DNA of 10,995 nucleotides from VBDM01 sp049663805 (GTDB lineage Bacteria; Pseudomonadota; Gammaproteobacteria; Burkholderiales; SG8-39): positions 1 through 10,995 of the forward strand of contig JBATEB010000039.1 in the NCBI GenBank assembly GCA_049663805.1, read 5' to 3'. Shown here piece by piece: positions 1 to 5,848 of this stretch. The notes beneath the pieces were generated by a model. The model worked only from the letters and a program-made list of their open reading frames with translations, was not told the DNA's origin and searched no databases. The stretch's first letter is position 1; every line of letters begins with the position of its first letter. The position numbers were made by a program, and so were the translations under genes.

Positions 1-507
1 GCGGGCGATCTCGGCGAAGGCGCGCGGCTTGTCCGGCATCAGATTGAGCACGCCGTTGCTCGTGATCACGTCGACCGAGGCGTCCGGAAGGGGGATTTCT
101 TCCGCGTTGCCTTCGATGGGCTCGACGTTTTCCGCGCGCATCGCTTCGATGTTCCGGCGAAACTTGCCGAGCATCGCCTGCGTCATGTCCAGCCCGTAGA
201 CCTTGCCGCGCGGGCCGGTCAGAGTGCTCGCGATCAGCGAGTCGGTGCCGGAGCCGGAACCGATGTCGAGAATCACGTCGCCTTCACGGATCACGGCGGC
301 CGCGAACGGATACCCGACCCCCGCGAACGACTCCACCGCGCTCGCCGGGACCAGGTCGAGCTGCCCGCCCGGGTAGCCCACGAACAGGCAGGCGAGGCGG
401 CCCGTCGGGAAGTGAAAGACCTTCTCGGGGTGCGCGGCTACCTCCGTGTACATGTCCGTCACGGCCTTGAATATGAATTCCTTCTTGCCGCTGAAGACCG
501 CAACCAT
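1..507 (-). CDS. SAM-dependent methyltransferase, ArsM-like fold (C-terminus beyond window)
   Basis: Class I SAM-dependent methyltransferase; 169 codons are present and the gene continues off the left edge. ATG at 507-505 is preceded by GGAGGAG about 6 nt upstream, which fixes the start. The SAM-binding motif I is DIGSGSG (residues 81-87), followed by the acidic end of strand 2 (GLDMTQ, 105-110) and a post-II motif TSNGVLNL (149-156). The closest family by pattern is arsenite methyltransferase. However, the family Cys in the GCG stretch before motif I is Val here (SFAGVGY, 60-66), and the Cys in SNC is Gly. One other Cys (40) is present. Substrate is therefore unassigned. The gene lies 76 nt downstream of the anti-sigma gene on the same strand with no promoter seen between, so it is probably the third gene of the sigma operon. 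It is a paralogue of the methyltransferase at 1730-2518. Confidence 0.85.
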   Translation of the reverse strand, partial: MVAVFSGKKEFIFKAVTDMYTEVAAHPEKVFHFPTGRLACLFVGYPGGQLDLVPASAVESFAGVGYPFAAAVIREGDVILDIGSGSGTDSLIASTLTGPRGKVYGLDMTQAMLGKFRRNIEAMRAENVEPIEGNAEEIPLPDASVDVITSNGVLNLMPDKPRAFAEIAR

Positions 508-583
508 GGCATCTCCTCCCGATCATTGCCCCGCTTCATACCGGAGGTCGGTGAGCGCGCTCGCCCTCCCGCCGGGACGCTCG

Positions 584-820
584 CTACAACCTGCCCAGCA
601 GCTTCGTGATGCGATCGCTGATGTCCGAGGAGGGCTCCCCCTTGCCCAGCCCGCCGAGCTTTTCCTTGAGCCGCCGTTCGAACTCGAAGCGCGAGAAGCA
701 GCTCTTGCAGGTATGCAGGTGGTGCTGCATTTCCTCGCGCCTGTCCTCGGGCAGTTCCCGGTCGATGAACTCGAAGAGCTGGTTCAGCGCCCGCTCGCAG
801 TCGATTTCGTGCCTGGTCAT
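584..820 (-). CDS. Zinc-type (ZAS, zf-HC2) soluble anti-sigma factor
   Basis: This 78-residue protein has the zinc anti-sigma pattern: Cys8, then His34-x3-Cys38-x2-Cys41 (HLHTCKSC). It has no membrane segment, so it should be cytoplasmic, as in RsrA-like thiol-sensing anti-sigma factors. Such proteins hold the cognate ECF sigma factor inactive until zinc is lost and a disulfide forms. Its ATG (820-818) overlaps the sigma factor stop codon in an ATGA arrangement, typical of translational coupling of a sigma/anti-sigma pair. AAGGA about 8 nt upstream is a usable ribosome-binding site. The partner assignment rests on this overlap. Redox sensing is inferred from the ZAS motif and has not been shown here. 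Confidence 0.88.
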   Translation of the reverse strand: MTRHEIDCERALNQLFEFIDRELPEDRREEMQHHLHTCKSCFSRFEFERRLKEKLGGLGKGEPSSDISDRITKLLGRL

Positions 821-1494
821 GAATTTCCGTCCTTCTTCGCGCGCGCCGCCTGACGCGCAGTTGCCGGACGGGGCGTATCCGCCTTGCCGTCCTCACACTC
901 GTGCCGCGCGGGCGGCGCGGCCGAAAGCCCGATGTCTCTTGCCTGCTGCCAGAGAATCTCCTGCAGCGCGCCCCGCGCGCGCGCCAGGCGCGAGCGCACC
1001 GTGCCCACCGGCACGGCCAGCGTCGCGGCAATCTCGCTGTAGCTGAACTCCTCCAGATCGGAGAGGATCACCACGATCCGGTGGTGCTCCGGAAGCGTCG
1101 CGAGCGCACGCTCGAGATCCTCGCGCAGAATCTTGTCGAGAAACTCCTGTTCCGGGTTGCTGAACCAGAGCAGGAACGGTTGATGCATCTGCTCGAAGAT
1201 GGAGAACTGCGCTTCCCCTTCCTCCGGCTCCTCGCACCCCAACGACTCGAATTGCGGGCGGGCGCCGCGGCGGCGGCATTCGTCGAGAAACGTGTTGTGC
1301 AGGATCCTGAAAATCCAGCCGCGGAACGCCGCTTCGTGCTCGAGGGCGTCCAGCGCCCGCCAGGCCCGTGCGACCGTCTCCGCCACCAGGTCCTCCGCGT
1401 CGGCGTCGTTTCGCGTCAGGCGACAGGCTACGCCGTGCATCCGGCCGAGAAGATCAGTCACCTGATTCTCGAAGGCTTTCCTGGATATCCCCAT
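817..1494 (-). CDS. ECF (group 4) RNA polymerase sigma factor
   Basis: 225-residue sigma-70 family factor of the extracytoplasmic-function type. Region 2 spans about residues 12-78, with DAEDLVAETVARAW (32-45) and FRGWIFRILHN (57-67). Region 4 spans about 124-178, with LPEHHRIVVILSDLEEFSY and the recognition-helix stretch VPVGTVRSRLARARG (161-175). Regions 2 and 4 are joined by a long linker (about 80-118), and a charged C-terminal extension (181-225) follows region 4. The ATG at 1494-1492 has a purine-rich AGAGGGGG upstream. The gene overlaps the anti-sigma gene by 4 nt. A GGAACC...CGTC element just upstream, of the kind ECF factors use, suggests autoregulation. The exact ECF subgroup was not determined. 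Confidence 0.93.
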   Translation of the reverse strand: MGISRKAFENQVTDLLGRMHGVACRLTRNDADAEDLVAETVARAWRALDALEHEAAFRGWIFRILHNTFLDECRRRGARPQFESLGCEEPEEGEAQFSIFEQMHQPFLLWFSNPEQEFLDKILREDLERALATLPEHHRIVVILSDLEEFSYSEIAATLAVPVGTVRSRLARARGALQEILWQQARDIGLSAAPPARHECEDGKADTPRPATARQAARAKKDGNS

Positions 1495-1510
1495 GCGCCC
1501 CCTCTTTACA

Positions 1511-1538
1511 GAGACGCAGCAACCCGTGATTCGGTTCC
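1511..1538 (-). promoter_or_regulatory. Candidate ECF-dependent promoter of the sigma operon
   Basis: Read on the minus strand, GGAACC (1538-1533) is followed after 16 nt by CGTC (1516-1513), the -35/-10 pattern common to ECF sigma factors. The predicted start is near 1506, about 11 nt ahead of the sigma ATG, so the leader would hold little more than the ribosome-binding site. It mirrors the element at 1642-1666 on the other strand. The motif is read directly; its use by this sigma factor is inferred. Confidence 0.55.
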
Positions 1539-1591
1539 AGGCATTCGCCGCATGCTTTCACCGCTCCGTGCAGGTGGCCGGCACCAGGACC

Positions 1592-1613
1592 GCGCCGATC
1601 GCATTATCGGCGC
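1592..1613. repeat. Perfect 8-bp inverted repeat midway between the divergent promoters
   Basis: GCGCCGAT (1592-1599) and ATCGGCGC (1606-1613) are separated by 6 nt. The repeat sits nearly at the centre of the divergent intergenic region (1495-1729), outside both predicted promoters. It could be a regulator site or an RNA hairpin. No T-run follows, so a terminator is unlikely. Confidence 0.35.
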
Positions 1614-1641
1614 AGGCGGGCGCCTTGTCGCGGACCGCGCT

Positions 1642-1666
1642 GGAACCTTTCGGACACGCATGCGTC
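1642..1666 (+). promoter_or_regulatory. Candidate ECF-dependent promoter of the methyltransferase-globin operon
   Basis: GGAACC (1642-1647), a 15-nt spacer and CGTC (1663-1666) form an ECF-type promoter pointing toward the methyltransferase. The predicted start is near 1674, giving a leader of about 56 nt. It matches the element facing the sigma gene in both hexamer and -10 core, which points to one sigma factor serving both directions. Confidence 0.55.
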
Positions 1667-1729
1667 CTGGGTGACGAGGGCGCGCTCCAACCGGAGCGTG
1701 ACAGAATTTCAATCCAGGAGGCTTCAGCC

Positions 1730-2518
1730 ATGACCATCACGGCAGATTTCGTAAAACGCGTGGACGTCGTCGCGCTCGAGCAGAAAGTCAAGGCGATGTA
1801 CCGCGACGTCGCGCTCGATCCGCACGGCGAGTTCCACTTCGAGATGGGGCGGGCGCTAGCCGAGCGGCTCGGCTACGCTCCGGCCGACCTCGACGCGATC
1901 CCGGGCGAGGCGATCGACTCGTTCGCCGGCGTCGGCTACTACTTCGATCTGGCGGCGCTCGGGCGCGGCGAGAAGGTCGTCGACTTCGGCAGCGGCTCCG
2001 GGATGGACAGCTTCGTCGCCGCGCTCAAGGTCGGGCCGACCGGTGCCGTGATCGGCGTCGATATGACCGACGAGCAGCTCGCGAAAGCGGAGCGGCTGCG
2101 CACCGCGGCCGGGTTCGTGAACGTCAGCTATCGCAAGGGCCACATCGAATCGACCGGGCTGCCGGGGGGCGGTTGCGACGCGGTCATCAGCAACGGCGTG
2201 ATCAACCTCGCGCCCGAAAAGGAAAAGGTGTTCCGCGAGGCCGCGCGCATCCTGAAACCGGGCGGCCGGCTCGCGCTCGCCGACATCGTCACCGGGGTTC
2301 AGCTGCCGCAGGGCATCACCTGCGACGCGACGCTGTGGGCCGCGTGCATCGGCGGCGCGATGCAGGCCGACGACTACGTGTGGGCGATCGAGTCCGCCGG
2401 ACTGCGCGTGACGCAGGTGAGGGACAACCCGCAGTACCGGTTCATCTCGACCAATGCCCAGGGCGCGACGCGCAAGTACGGCGTGAAGAGCGTCTCGATC
2501 CTGGCGGTCAAGAAGTAG
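1730..2518 (+). CDS. SAM-dependent methyltransferase, ArsM-like fold
   Basis: 262-residue class I methyltransferase. The reading frame is open further upstream, but ATG 1730 has AGGAGG at 1716-1721 with 8-nt spacing, and the paralogue at 1-507 starts at the equivalent place. SAM motif I is DFGSGSG (85-91), motif II GVDMTDEQL (109-117), post-II ISNGVINL (153-160), and the later strand LKPGGRLALADIV (175-187). Spacing matches ArsM: Gly156 falls where ArsM has its conserved SNC cysteine, and Cys206 (WAACIGGA), 50 residues on, matches the later ArsM cysteine. The earlier GCG cysteine is replaced in SFAGVGYYF (64-72). Arsenite as substrate is therefore doubtful. It is followed by the globin gene after 73 nt, probably in one transcript. 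Confidence 0.88.
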   Translation: MTITADFVKRVDVVALEQKVKAMYRDVALDPHGEFHFEMGRALAERLGYAPADLDAIPGEAIDSFAGVGYYFDLAALGRGEKVVDFGSGSGMDSFVAALKVGPTGAVIGVDMTDEQLAKAERLRTAAGFVNVSYRKGHIESTGLPGGGCDAVISNGVINLAPEKEKVFREAARILKPGGRLALADIVTGVQLPQGITCDATLWAACIGGAMQADDYVWAIESAGLRVTQVRDNPQYRFISTNAQGATRKYGVKSVSILAVKK

Positions 2519-2591
2519 TCAGGCCGCCATGTCCAGGGCTCCATGGCAGCGCGTCGGATCATCGAGCCAGAGAACCAGTAAAGGAAAACCA

Positions 2592-3059
2592 ATGAATACT
2601 TTGCGAATGGCCCTGCTGTCTGCAGCGTTCCTGTTGGGCGCCTCTTTCGCGCCGGTCGCCTCGGCGCAACAGCCCGGCGCTCAGAAATCCCTTTATGACC
2701 GCTTGGGCGGCCTGAAAGGCATCACGCTCGTCGTCGATGACTTCATCAACCGGCTGGTGTCGAACAAGCAGCTGAACAAGAATCCCGCGATCAACGCCGG
2801 CCGGAAAAGCTCTCCGGCGCCTTACCTCAAGTTCCAGGTATCTCAGATGGTCTGCGGGGTGACCGGTGGGCCATGCAAGTACACCGGAAAGGCAATGAAG
2901 GAATCCCACGCTCATTTGAACATCAGCGAGAAGGAGTGGGGCGTGATGGCCGGCGAGTTCAAGAAATCCCTGAACAAATTCAAGGTCCCGGCGGCCGAGC
3001 AGAAGGAGCTGTTTGATATCGTCGGTACCACGAAAGCCGACATCGTCGTCAGGAAGTAG
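2592..3059 (+). CDS. Exported group I truncated hemoglobin
   Basis: 155-residue protein with a Sec signal peptide (hydrophobic residues about 6-22, cleavage predicted after ASA at 23-25). It is followed by a group I (TrHbN-like) 2-on-2 globin domain: SLYDRLGG (A helix), VVDDFINRL (B helix), TGGPCKYTGKAM (E-F region) and SHAHLNIS, whose first His is the likely proximal heme ligand F8. The usual distal Tyr at B10 is Ile (DDFIN), and the usual Phe-Phe before the E helix is missing. Two Cys flank VTGGP and could form a disulfide outside the cytoplasm. ATG 2592 follows AAAGGA; an in-frame ATG at 2529 lacks a site and would hide the signal peptide. Likely role: O2 or NO chemistry in the periplasm (inference). 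Confidence 0.85.
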   Translation: MNTLRMALLSAAFLLGASFAPVASAQQPGAQKSLYDRLGGLKGITLVVDDFINRLVSNKQLNKNPAINAGRKSSPAPYLKFQVSQMVCGVTGGPCKYTGKAMKESHAHLNISEKEWGVMAGEFKKSLNKFKVPAAEQKELFDIVGTTKADIVVRK

Positions 3060-3088
3060 GAGCGCCAGCCTGATACACAGTGCACCGG

Positions 3089-3110
3089 ACGCGCGGCGCA
3101 GACCGCGCGT
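3089..3110. terminator. GC-rich hairpin between convergent genes
   Basis: ACGCGCGG and CCGCGCGT form a perfect 8-bp stem with a 6-nt loop in the 64 nt between the globin stop and the oppositely transcribed toxin stop. The position suits a bidirectional terminator, but neither strand has a T-run after the stem, so the assignment is weak. Confidence 0.35.
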
Positions 3111-3123
3111 GCCATGCCATCTC

Positions 3124-3459
3124 CTACTCGCCGTACATCTCGGTGATCAGGCGACGCAGCAGCTTCGCTGCCGCGGGCTCCAGCTCGTCCAGCCGCCGCC
3201 CGAGCCTCTCCTTGGCGATCGTGCGGATCTGATCCACCGCGATCTCGGCCCTGCGGCCTGCGCAAACCGTTTGCACCCGGCTTCGCCAGCGCGGATGAAG
3301 CTTTGTCGTCAGCGGGCACACCACGACAGTATCGACAAGCCGATTCATGTCGTCCTGGCTCACGACTACGACCGGCCGGGTCTTGGCGATCTCCCGCCCG
3401 CGCGCAGGGTCGAGGTCGGCGAGATATACGCCGTAGCGCCCGACCGGGCGCGTCACCAC
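3124..3459 (-). CDS. mazF: MazF/PemK-type mRNA interferase toxin
   Basis: 111-residue PemK/MazF-family endoribonuclease, the toxin of a type II toxin-antitoxin pair. The N-terminal barrel carries GRYGVYLADLDPARG (7-21), the conserved KTRPVVVVS (26-34) with the catalytic Arg, and VCPLTTK (47-53) with the conserved Thr. Length is typical. The start is one of two adjacent GTG codons (3459 or 3456). The first overlaps the antitoxin end by 7 nt and the second overlaps its TGA as GTGA, so translation should be coupled to the antitoxin. No disruption is visible, so the toxin appears intact. Cleavage specificity cannot be read from the sequence. Confidence 0.9.
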   Translation of the reverse strand: MVTRPVGRYGVYLADLDPARGREIAKTRPVVVVSQDDMNRLVDTVVVCPLTTKLHPRWRSRVQTVCAGRRAEIAVDQIRTIAKERLGRRLDELEPAAAKLLRRLITEMYGE

Positions 3460-3746
3460 TTTTCCCCGGGCTCGATCCCGTCCGCCAGCGTCGCATCGAG
3501 ATCGCTCCAGTCCTCCTTCTCGCGCGCCGTCTCCCGGTACGTTTCTTCCCAGGTCAGGCGCTTGTCCTTCTTCCCGCGCAGCAGAAGTCCCTCCTCCCGG
3601 GCCTCCAGCACGAGAGCGTCCTTGATTTCATAGCGCTCCAGCACGGCCTTGGGCAGACGCACGCCCCGCGAGTTGCCGATCTGGACGACCTTCAATTCGA
3701 CCTTCGCCGGGGTCTTCCGGGTAACGGGGAGGGGACCGCGTTTCAT
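3453..3746 (-). CDS. mazE: MazE/AbrB-type antitoxin
   Basis: 97-residue antitoxin with an AbrB/MazE swapped-hairpin DNA-binding domain: VVQIGNSRGVRLPKAVLERY (20-39) and ALVLEAREEGLLLR (44-57). A charged, Trp-containing tail (LTWEETYRETAREKEDWSDL) would wrap the toxin. It precedes and overlaps the toxin gene, the usual order. The ATG at 3746 has no Shine-Dalgarno sequence and lies 7 nt after a -10-like hexamer, so the mRNA may be leaderless. A TTG at codon 18 preceded by GAAGG is an alternative start just ahead of the conserved core. An imperfect palindrome overlapping the start suggests autorepression. Confidence 0.88.
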   Translation of the reverse strand: MKRGPLPVTRKTPAKVELKVVQIGNSRGVRLPKAVLERYEIKDALVLEAREEGLLLRGKKDKRLTWEETYRETAREKEDWSDLDATLADGIEPGEKW

Positions 3747-3781
3747 GTAATTACTGTACTTACATCGAAGCGCATCGTCAA
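3746..3781 (-). promoter_or_regulatory. Promoter and palindromic operator of the mazE-mazF pair
   Basis: On the minus strand TTGACG (3781-3776), a 17-nt spacer and TACAGT (3758-3753) form a sigma-70-like promoter whose start would fall on the A of the antitoxin ATG. A 19-bp imperfect palindrome, TGTAATTACTGTACTTACA (3746-3764), covers the -10 and the start codon, mismatching its own complement only at one symmetric position pair and the centre. It is the expected place for antitoxin-mediated autorepression. Confidence 0.5.
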
Positions 3782-3788
3782 TACGACG

Positions 3789-5426
3789 TCAAGCGGCAGC
3801 CATCTCCGCGCCGTGGTCGGCGAGGTAGTCCTCGTAGCTGCCGCGGAAGTCCACCACCGTCGCGGCCGCCCCGGGCTTTCCGGGCCGCAGCTCGATGATG
3901 CGCGTGGCCAGCGACGATACGAACTCGCGGTCGTGCGACACGAACACCAGCGTCCCTGAGTACTTGTCGAGCGCGGTGTTGAGCGACTCGATCGATTCCA
4001 TGTCGAGGTGGTTGGTCGGCTCATCGAGCAGCATCACGTTGGGCATCGAGAGCACGAGCTTCCCGATCAGCATCCGCTGCCCCTCGCCGCCGGAGATCAC
4101 TTTCAGCGATTTCTTCTGGTCGTCGCCGGAGAAGAGGAGCTGCCCCAGGGTCGCGCGCACGATCTGGTCGTCCTGCTCCTTGTCTTTCCGCCGCCAGCGG
4201 CCCAGCCATTCGTTGAGCGTATCGTCGCTCTTGAATTCGTCCGCCGGATCCTGCGGCCAGTAGCCGGTGTTCGCCTTTTCCGCCCATTTCACCGTGCCGG
4301 CGTCCAGGGCGAGATTCCCGGCGAGGCAGCGCAGGAGCGTGGTCTTGCCGATGCCGTTCGGCCCGATGATCGCCACCTTCTCGCCGGCTTCGATGCTGAG
4401 GTCGAGCTTCTGGAAGAGGTTTTTCCCCTTCTCGTAGCCCTTCGCGAGACCCTGCGCCTCGACCGCGAGGCGATGCAGCTTTTCCTTGGGGTCCACGGTG
4501 AAGCGGATGTACGGGTACTGGCGGCTCGAGGGCTTCACGTCCTCGACTTTGAGTTTCTCGATCTGCTTCATGCGCGAGGTCGCCTGGCGCGCCTTGGCCT
4601 TGTGCGCGCGGAAGCGCCGCACGAATTCCTCGAGGTCCGAGATGCGGTCCTTGGCCTTGGCGTTGTCCTTCTGCTGCTGCTGCTTCGCCAGGGTGGAGGC
4701 TTCCATGTAGTCGTCGTAGTTGCCCGGGTAGACCTTGATGCCGCCGTAGTCCACGTCGGCCATGTGCGTGCACACCGCGGAGAGAAAATGCCGGTCGTGC
4801 GAGATGATCACCATGGTGCTCGTTCTCTGGTTGAGCACGTCCTCCAGCCAGCGGATGCTGTTGATGTCGAGGTTGTTGGTCGGCTCGTCCAGCAGCAGGA
4901 TGTCCGGATCGCCGAAGAGCGCCTGCGCTAGCAGCACCCGCAGCTTCCAGCCCGGCGCGACCGCGCTCATCGGCCCGCCATGTTGCGGGATCGGCACGCC
5001 CAGCCCGAGCAGCAGCTCGCCCGCGCGCGCCTCGGCCGTGTAGCCGCCGTACTCCGCGTACTTGTGCTCGAGATCCGCCGCGCGCATGAACTCCTTCTCT
5101 TCCGCGTCCGGATTCGCGTAGATCGCGTCGCGCTCGCGCATCGCCGCCCACATCTCGGCATGCCCCATCAGCACCACGTCCAGCACCCGCTCCGACTCAA
5201 AAGCGAACTGGTCCTGCCGCAGCCTGCCCACCCGCTCGTTGGCGTCGATCGCCACCGTCCCCGCGCTCGGCTCCAGCTCCCCGCCCAGGATCTTCATGAA
5301 CGTCGACGTCCCGCAGCCGTTGGCCCCGATCAGCCCGTAGCGGTTCCCGCCGCCGAATTTCACGGAGACGTCCGAAAAAAGGGGCTTGGCCCCGAACTGC
5401 ATGGCGATACCGGAGGCGACGATCAT
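3789..5426 (-). CDS. ybiT: YbiT-like ABC-F ATPase with degenerate first Walker A
   Basis: 545-residue ABC-F protein, two ATP-binding domains joined by the P-site-tRNA linker, closely patterned on E. coli YbiT from MIVASGIAMQFGAKPLFSDV onward. ABC-F proteins bind the ribosomal E site and act on stalled or antibiotic-bound ribosomes. Domain 1: Walker A GANGCGTS (34-41), degenerate signature VAPGWK (156-161, normal for YbiT), Walker B DILLLDE (175-181), switch His210. Linker about 240-318 (KARQATSRMKQIEKL). Domain 2: Walker A GPNGIGKT (355-362), signature ISGGE (444-448), Walker B VMLLDE (464-469), His498. The usual Walker A GSGKS is CGTS here, so the ATP-phosphate-binding lysine is Thr40. Catalytic glutamates remain. 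Expression is probably set by the hairpin leader upstream. Confidence 0.94.
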   Translation of the reverse strand: MIVASGIAMQFGAKPLFSDVSVKFGGGNRYGLIGANGCGTSTFMKILGGELEPSAGTVAIDANERVGRLRQDQFAFESERVLDVVLMGHAEMWAAMRERDAIYANPDAEEKEFMRAADLEHKYAEYGGYTAEARAGELLLGLGVPIPQHGGPMSAVAPGWKLRVLLAQALFGDPDILLLDEPTNNLDINSIRWLEDVLNQRTSTMVIISHDRHFLSAVCTHMADVDYGGIKVYPGNYDDYMEASTLAKQQQQKDNAKAKDRISDLEEFVRRFRAHKAKARQATSRMKQIEKLKVEDVKPSSRQYPYIRFTVDPKEKLHRLAVEAQGLAKGYEKGKNLFQKLDLSIEAGEKVAIIGPNGIGKTTLLRCLAGNLALDAGTVKWAEKANTGYWPQDPADEFKSDDTLNEWLGRWRRKDKEQDDQIVRATLGQLLFSGDDQKKSLKVISGGEGQRMLIGKLVLSMPNVMLLDEPTNHLDMESIESLNTALDKYSGTLVFVSHDREFVSSLATRIIELRPGKPGAAATVVDFRGSYEDYLADHGAEMAAA

Positions 5427-5441
5427 TAAGGTTCCAGAAAT

Positions 5442-5463
5442 AAAAAAGCCGGCCGCGGCCAGC
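5442..5463 (-). terminator. Terminator-like attenuator hairpin in the ybiT leader
   Basis: On the minus strand GCTGGC and GCCGGC (5463-5448) pair as a 6-bp stem with one G-U pair and a CGCG loop, followed directly by six T residues (5447-5442). A-T pairs can extend the stem. The hairpin lies between the promoter and the ATG, 22 nt before the start codon, so it would act as a premature terminator. The hflX leader has the same element at the same distance. Confidence 0.6.
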
Positions 5464-5490
5464 TTTGGTTGGGTCTAACTGCGAGGCCGG

Positions 5491-5499
5491 ATTATAGCA
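5491..5499 (-). promoter_or_regulatory. Extended -10 promoter of ybiT
   Basis: TGCTATAAT on the minus strand (5499-5491) is a perfect extended -10 element (TGnTATAAT). No convincing -35 hexamer is seen 17 nt upstream, which an extended -10 can tolerate. The predicted start lies near 5484, giving a leader of about 60 nt that contains the hairpin. Confidence 0.65.
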
Positions 5500-5532
5500 G
5501 CGTCGCCTCTATGGCCGCTGCCCCTGGCGGGT

Positions 5533-5667
5533 TCAGCTTCCTGCCTTTTTCAATCGCAACTTCGGAGGGCGCCGGACCAGAGGGTGGTTCGCGTCCTTTT
5601 CGCGGCCTCTCAAGGCTGCACAGACTTCTGCGAGATCGTAGCCGAACTTCGCGGCATGGGCTTCGCG
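5533..5667 (-). pseudogene. C-terminal remnant of an unidentified small protein gene
   Basis: In a frame shifted from the PIN remnant, 44 codons then a TGA read REAHAAKFGYDLAEVCAALR (first 20 residues), with a basic tail ending LKKAGS. The REAHAxxFGYDL stretch resembles the C-terminal half of a common small hypothetical protein found near toxin-antitoxin genes. No start codon or N-terminal half is present. It joins the PIN gene exactly where PIN similarity stops, so it looks like the far side of a deletion. The family resemblance is from memory of the pattern. Confidence 0.5.
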
Positions 5668-5848
5668 CCCAGCTATCCGATGCGCCGGCGGGAAGCGCAG
5701 CCAGGTTGGATTCGACTTCGGCCAGTACGTATCCGCTCGTAAGGAGGCTCCAGCCTTGCCTGGCGGCGGCGTCGATCACCGCCCGCGATGCCCCGGCCCC
5801 ACTGCCACAGGCGGCCAGCAGCCCGCTCGAATCCAGAAAAACGTTCAC
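5667..5848 (-). pseudogene. Truncated PIN-domain (VapC-like) toxin
   Basis: A GTG start (5848-5846) overlaps the antitoxin TGA as GTGA. The first 61 residues fit a PIN-domain ribonuclease: MNVFLDSSGLLAA with acidic Asp6, a middle helix, then LLTSGYVLAEVESNLAALP with acidic Glu45. PIN similarity ends after residue 61 (SDSWA). The frame stays open to 5492, giving a 118-residue chimera, but the residues beyond the join are Arg/Pro/Ser-rich out-of-frame sequence. The second half of the PIN fold, including the later catalytic Asp residues, is missing, so nuclease activity is unlikely. Confidence 0.65.

Larger units (their letters stand above)
5353..5500 (-). repeat. Leader repeat, copy 1 (ybiT promoter, leader and first codons)
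   Basis: This segment, running on the minus strand from the extended -10 box through the leader hairpin to about codon 25 of ybiT, recurs in front of hflX at 7429-7577. Over the 53 nt from the hairpin to the -10 box (5448-5500 against 7525-7577) 44 positions match without gaps. The encoded first 24 residues match at 18 positions. Confidence 0.85.

Noticed and set aside
901..1674. 257-codon plus-strand open frame opposite the sigma factor gene
   Set aside because: The opposite strand encodes an intact ECF sigma factor, and this frame also runs through the promoter region. No domain is visible.
1493..1729. N-terminal extension of the methyltransferase to an ATG at 1493
   Set aside because: It would cover the whole divergent promoter region, lacks a ribosome-binding site and adds unrelated sequence. 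ATG 1730 has AGGAGG at ideal spacing.
1..2518. Calling the two methyltransferases ArsM and the locus an arsenic operon
   Set aside because: Two conserved ArsM cysteine positions are replaced, and there is no ArsR, ArsB or ArsC gene nearby.
4008..4931. 307-codon plus-strand open frame opposite the ABC-F gene
   Set aside because: Antisense shadow; the minus-strand frame carries all ABC-F motifs. The Leu/Val/His-rich product has no recognisable family.
5448..5463. Leader hairpins as terminators for plus-strand genes
   Set aside because: The T-runs follow the stems only on the minus strand, and no plus-strand gene ends there. Both lie just downstream of minus-strand -10 boxes.
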